Below, piece after piece: positions 24,334 to 24,888 of a stretch of DNA of 24,888 nucleotides. Under the pieces are notes generated by a model. That model did no database searches, was not told where the DNA came from, and saw only the letters and a list, made by a program, of their open reading frames with translations. A program made the translations under genes and the position numbers. Source of the stretch: Rickettsia typhi (lineage in GTDB: Bacteria; Pseudomonadota; Alphaproteobacteria; Rickettsiales; Rickettsiaceae); NCBI GenBank assembly GCA_945907105.1, contig CAMDSB010000018.1:1-24888 (forward strand), read 5' to 3'. How positions within the stretch are numbered: position 1 is the first letter of the stretch; every line of letters starts with the position of its first letter.

Positions 24334-24574
24334 AAAATATTACTCCAAAATAATTCTATTCATTTTTATTAATTATATAAGCTTAAGAGGTTAATTAAAA
24401 TAAAAACTTTAATTTCCTAACTTATTTTTGTGTGCCTAACTATATTTGGAGAAAAGTTGTTGGGAAAGGTCGAGAAATCTACAACTAAAACTAATGTTCG
24501 TATAGTTTTCCTAATCTTCATTGTATAAAACTTAGATTAAATAGATAAATTATTGATTTTTTTAAAATTTGTTG
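24334..24574. other. AT-rich gap upstream of the rRNA promoter
   Basis: No open frame of note on either strand. The last 30 bases before the rRNA promoter (ATTGATTTTTTTAAAATTT region) are very A+T rich and could act as an UP element; the part next to 24334 must hold the promoter of the minus-strand gene, which I cannot pinpoint. Confidence 0.4.
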
Positions 24575-24603
24575 TTGACAGGAGGGGCGAGGTTGCTTAT
24601 AAA
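24575..24603 (+). promoter_or_regulatory. Strong 16S rRNA promoter
   Basis: A perfect -35 TTGACA (24575-24580), a 17-base GC-rich spacer and TATAAA (24598-24603), with A/T-tract DNA directly upstream. This is the best promoter in the window and lies about 170 bases before the 16S 5' end. Confidence 0.85.
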
Positions 24604-24653
24604 TACTCCCAACGAAGCGTACTCGGCCTACTACTTACAGGAATGCAACGCAA

Positions 24654-24665
24654 GCTGTTTAAAAA
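24654..24665 (+). promoter_or_regulatory. boxA-like antitermination site in the rRNA leader
   Basis: GCTGTTTAAAAA resembles the boxA core GCTCTTTAACA, differing at two positions. It lies about 50 bases into the expected leader transcript, where NusB/NusE would bind. Confidence 0.5.
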
Positions 24666-24702
24666 GTAAATATCAAATACCAAGTAATTAGATAAAGGTA
24701 GT

Positions 24703-24746
24703 GACAGTAGTAAAATTTACCATCGCAAGATGGTAAAAAACCTGTC
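24703..24746 (+). other. Structured rRNA leader hairpin
   Basis: TTTACCATC (24716-24724) pairs with GATGGTAAA (24729-24737) closing a GCAA tetraloop (GNRA type). GACAG (24703-24707) and CTGTC (24742-24746) can extend it as an outer stem. Probably a processing or folding element of the 16S precursor. Confidence 0.6.
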
Positions 24747-24779
24747 GTTAATTTTTTTGAAAATGTGATGACAGGAATC

Positions 24780-24888
24780 AAACTTGAGAGTTTGATCCTG
24801 GCTCAGAACGAACGCTGGCGGTATGCTTAACACATGCAAGTCGAACGAATGCCTTTGGAGCTTGCTTCAAAGTCGTTAGTGGCAAACG
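24780..24888 (+). rRNA. rrs: 16S ribosomal RNA, 5' end (cut by window edge)
   Basis: The universal 5' segment AGAGTTTGATCCTGGCTCAG begins at 24787, followed by AACGAACGCTGGCGG and ACACATGCAAGTCGAACG. The mature end is placed 7 bases before AGAG by analogy with E. coli. The sequence is of alphaproteobacterial type; only the first 109 bases are present, so linkage to 23S cannot be judged. Confidence 0.97.

Overview
The window looks like chromosome of an obligate intracellular alphaproteobacterium of the order Rickettsiales. Three things point there: a Tlc-type ATP/ADP translocase, an isocitrate dehydrogenase with the long C-terminal extension known from Rickettsia, and a peptide-deformylase-like protein that has lost metal ligands. 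The DNA is AT-rich, and intergenic signals are mostly A+T palindromes. The 5' end of a 16S rRNA gene at the right edge is of alphaproteobacterial type. I cannot fix the genus by eye.

Left region (1-6444): one compact plus-strand operon with 6-18 base gaps, pdhA (5' end cut off)-pdhB-pdhC-lpdA-chpT-fumC. It encodes the whole pyruvate dehydrogenase complex, a ChpT-like histidine phosphotransferase of the CtrA cell-cycle phosphorelay, and class II fumarase. It ends in a perfect 18-bp inverted repeat that overlaps the fumC stop codon.

Middle region (6445-15624): an ABC exporter (+), a SAM methyltransferase (-), the ATP/ADP translocase (+), the degenerate deformylase (-), isocitrate dehydrogenase (+), a second ABC exporter of the same type (-), a C-terminal remnant of a COG4705-like membrane protein (-) and a small conserved-looking protein (+). 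Energy import (Tlc) and TCA-cycle enzymes lie side by side, as suits an energy-scavenging endosymbiont.

Right-centre region (15625-21241), the most unusual part: two large adjacent plus-strand genes for collinear, paralogous pentapeptide-repeat proteins (1000 and 801 residues). In both, each of two beta-helix blocks is preceded by a similar non-repeat module. The first protein adds a hydrophobic Gly/Ala/Val-rich region of about 100 residues and a charged tail. They look like a duplicated pair of host-interaction or membrane-acting proteins. That role is inference.

Right region (21242-24888): initiator tRNA-fMet (+), then lspA, an M23 peptidase and an unknown membrane protein (all -), then a strong rRNA promoter, a structured leader with a boxA-like site and the start of 16S rRNA (+).
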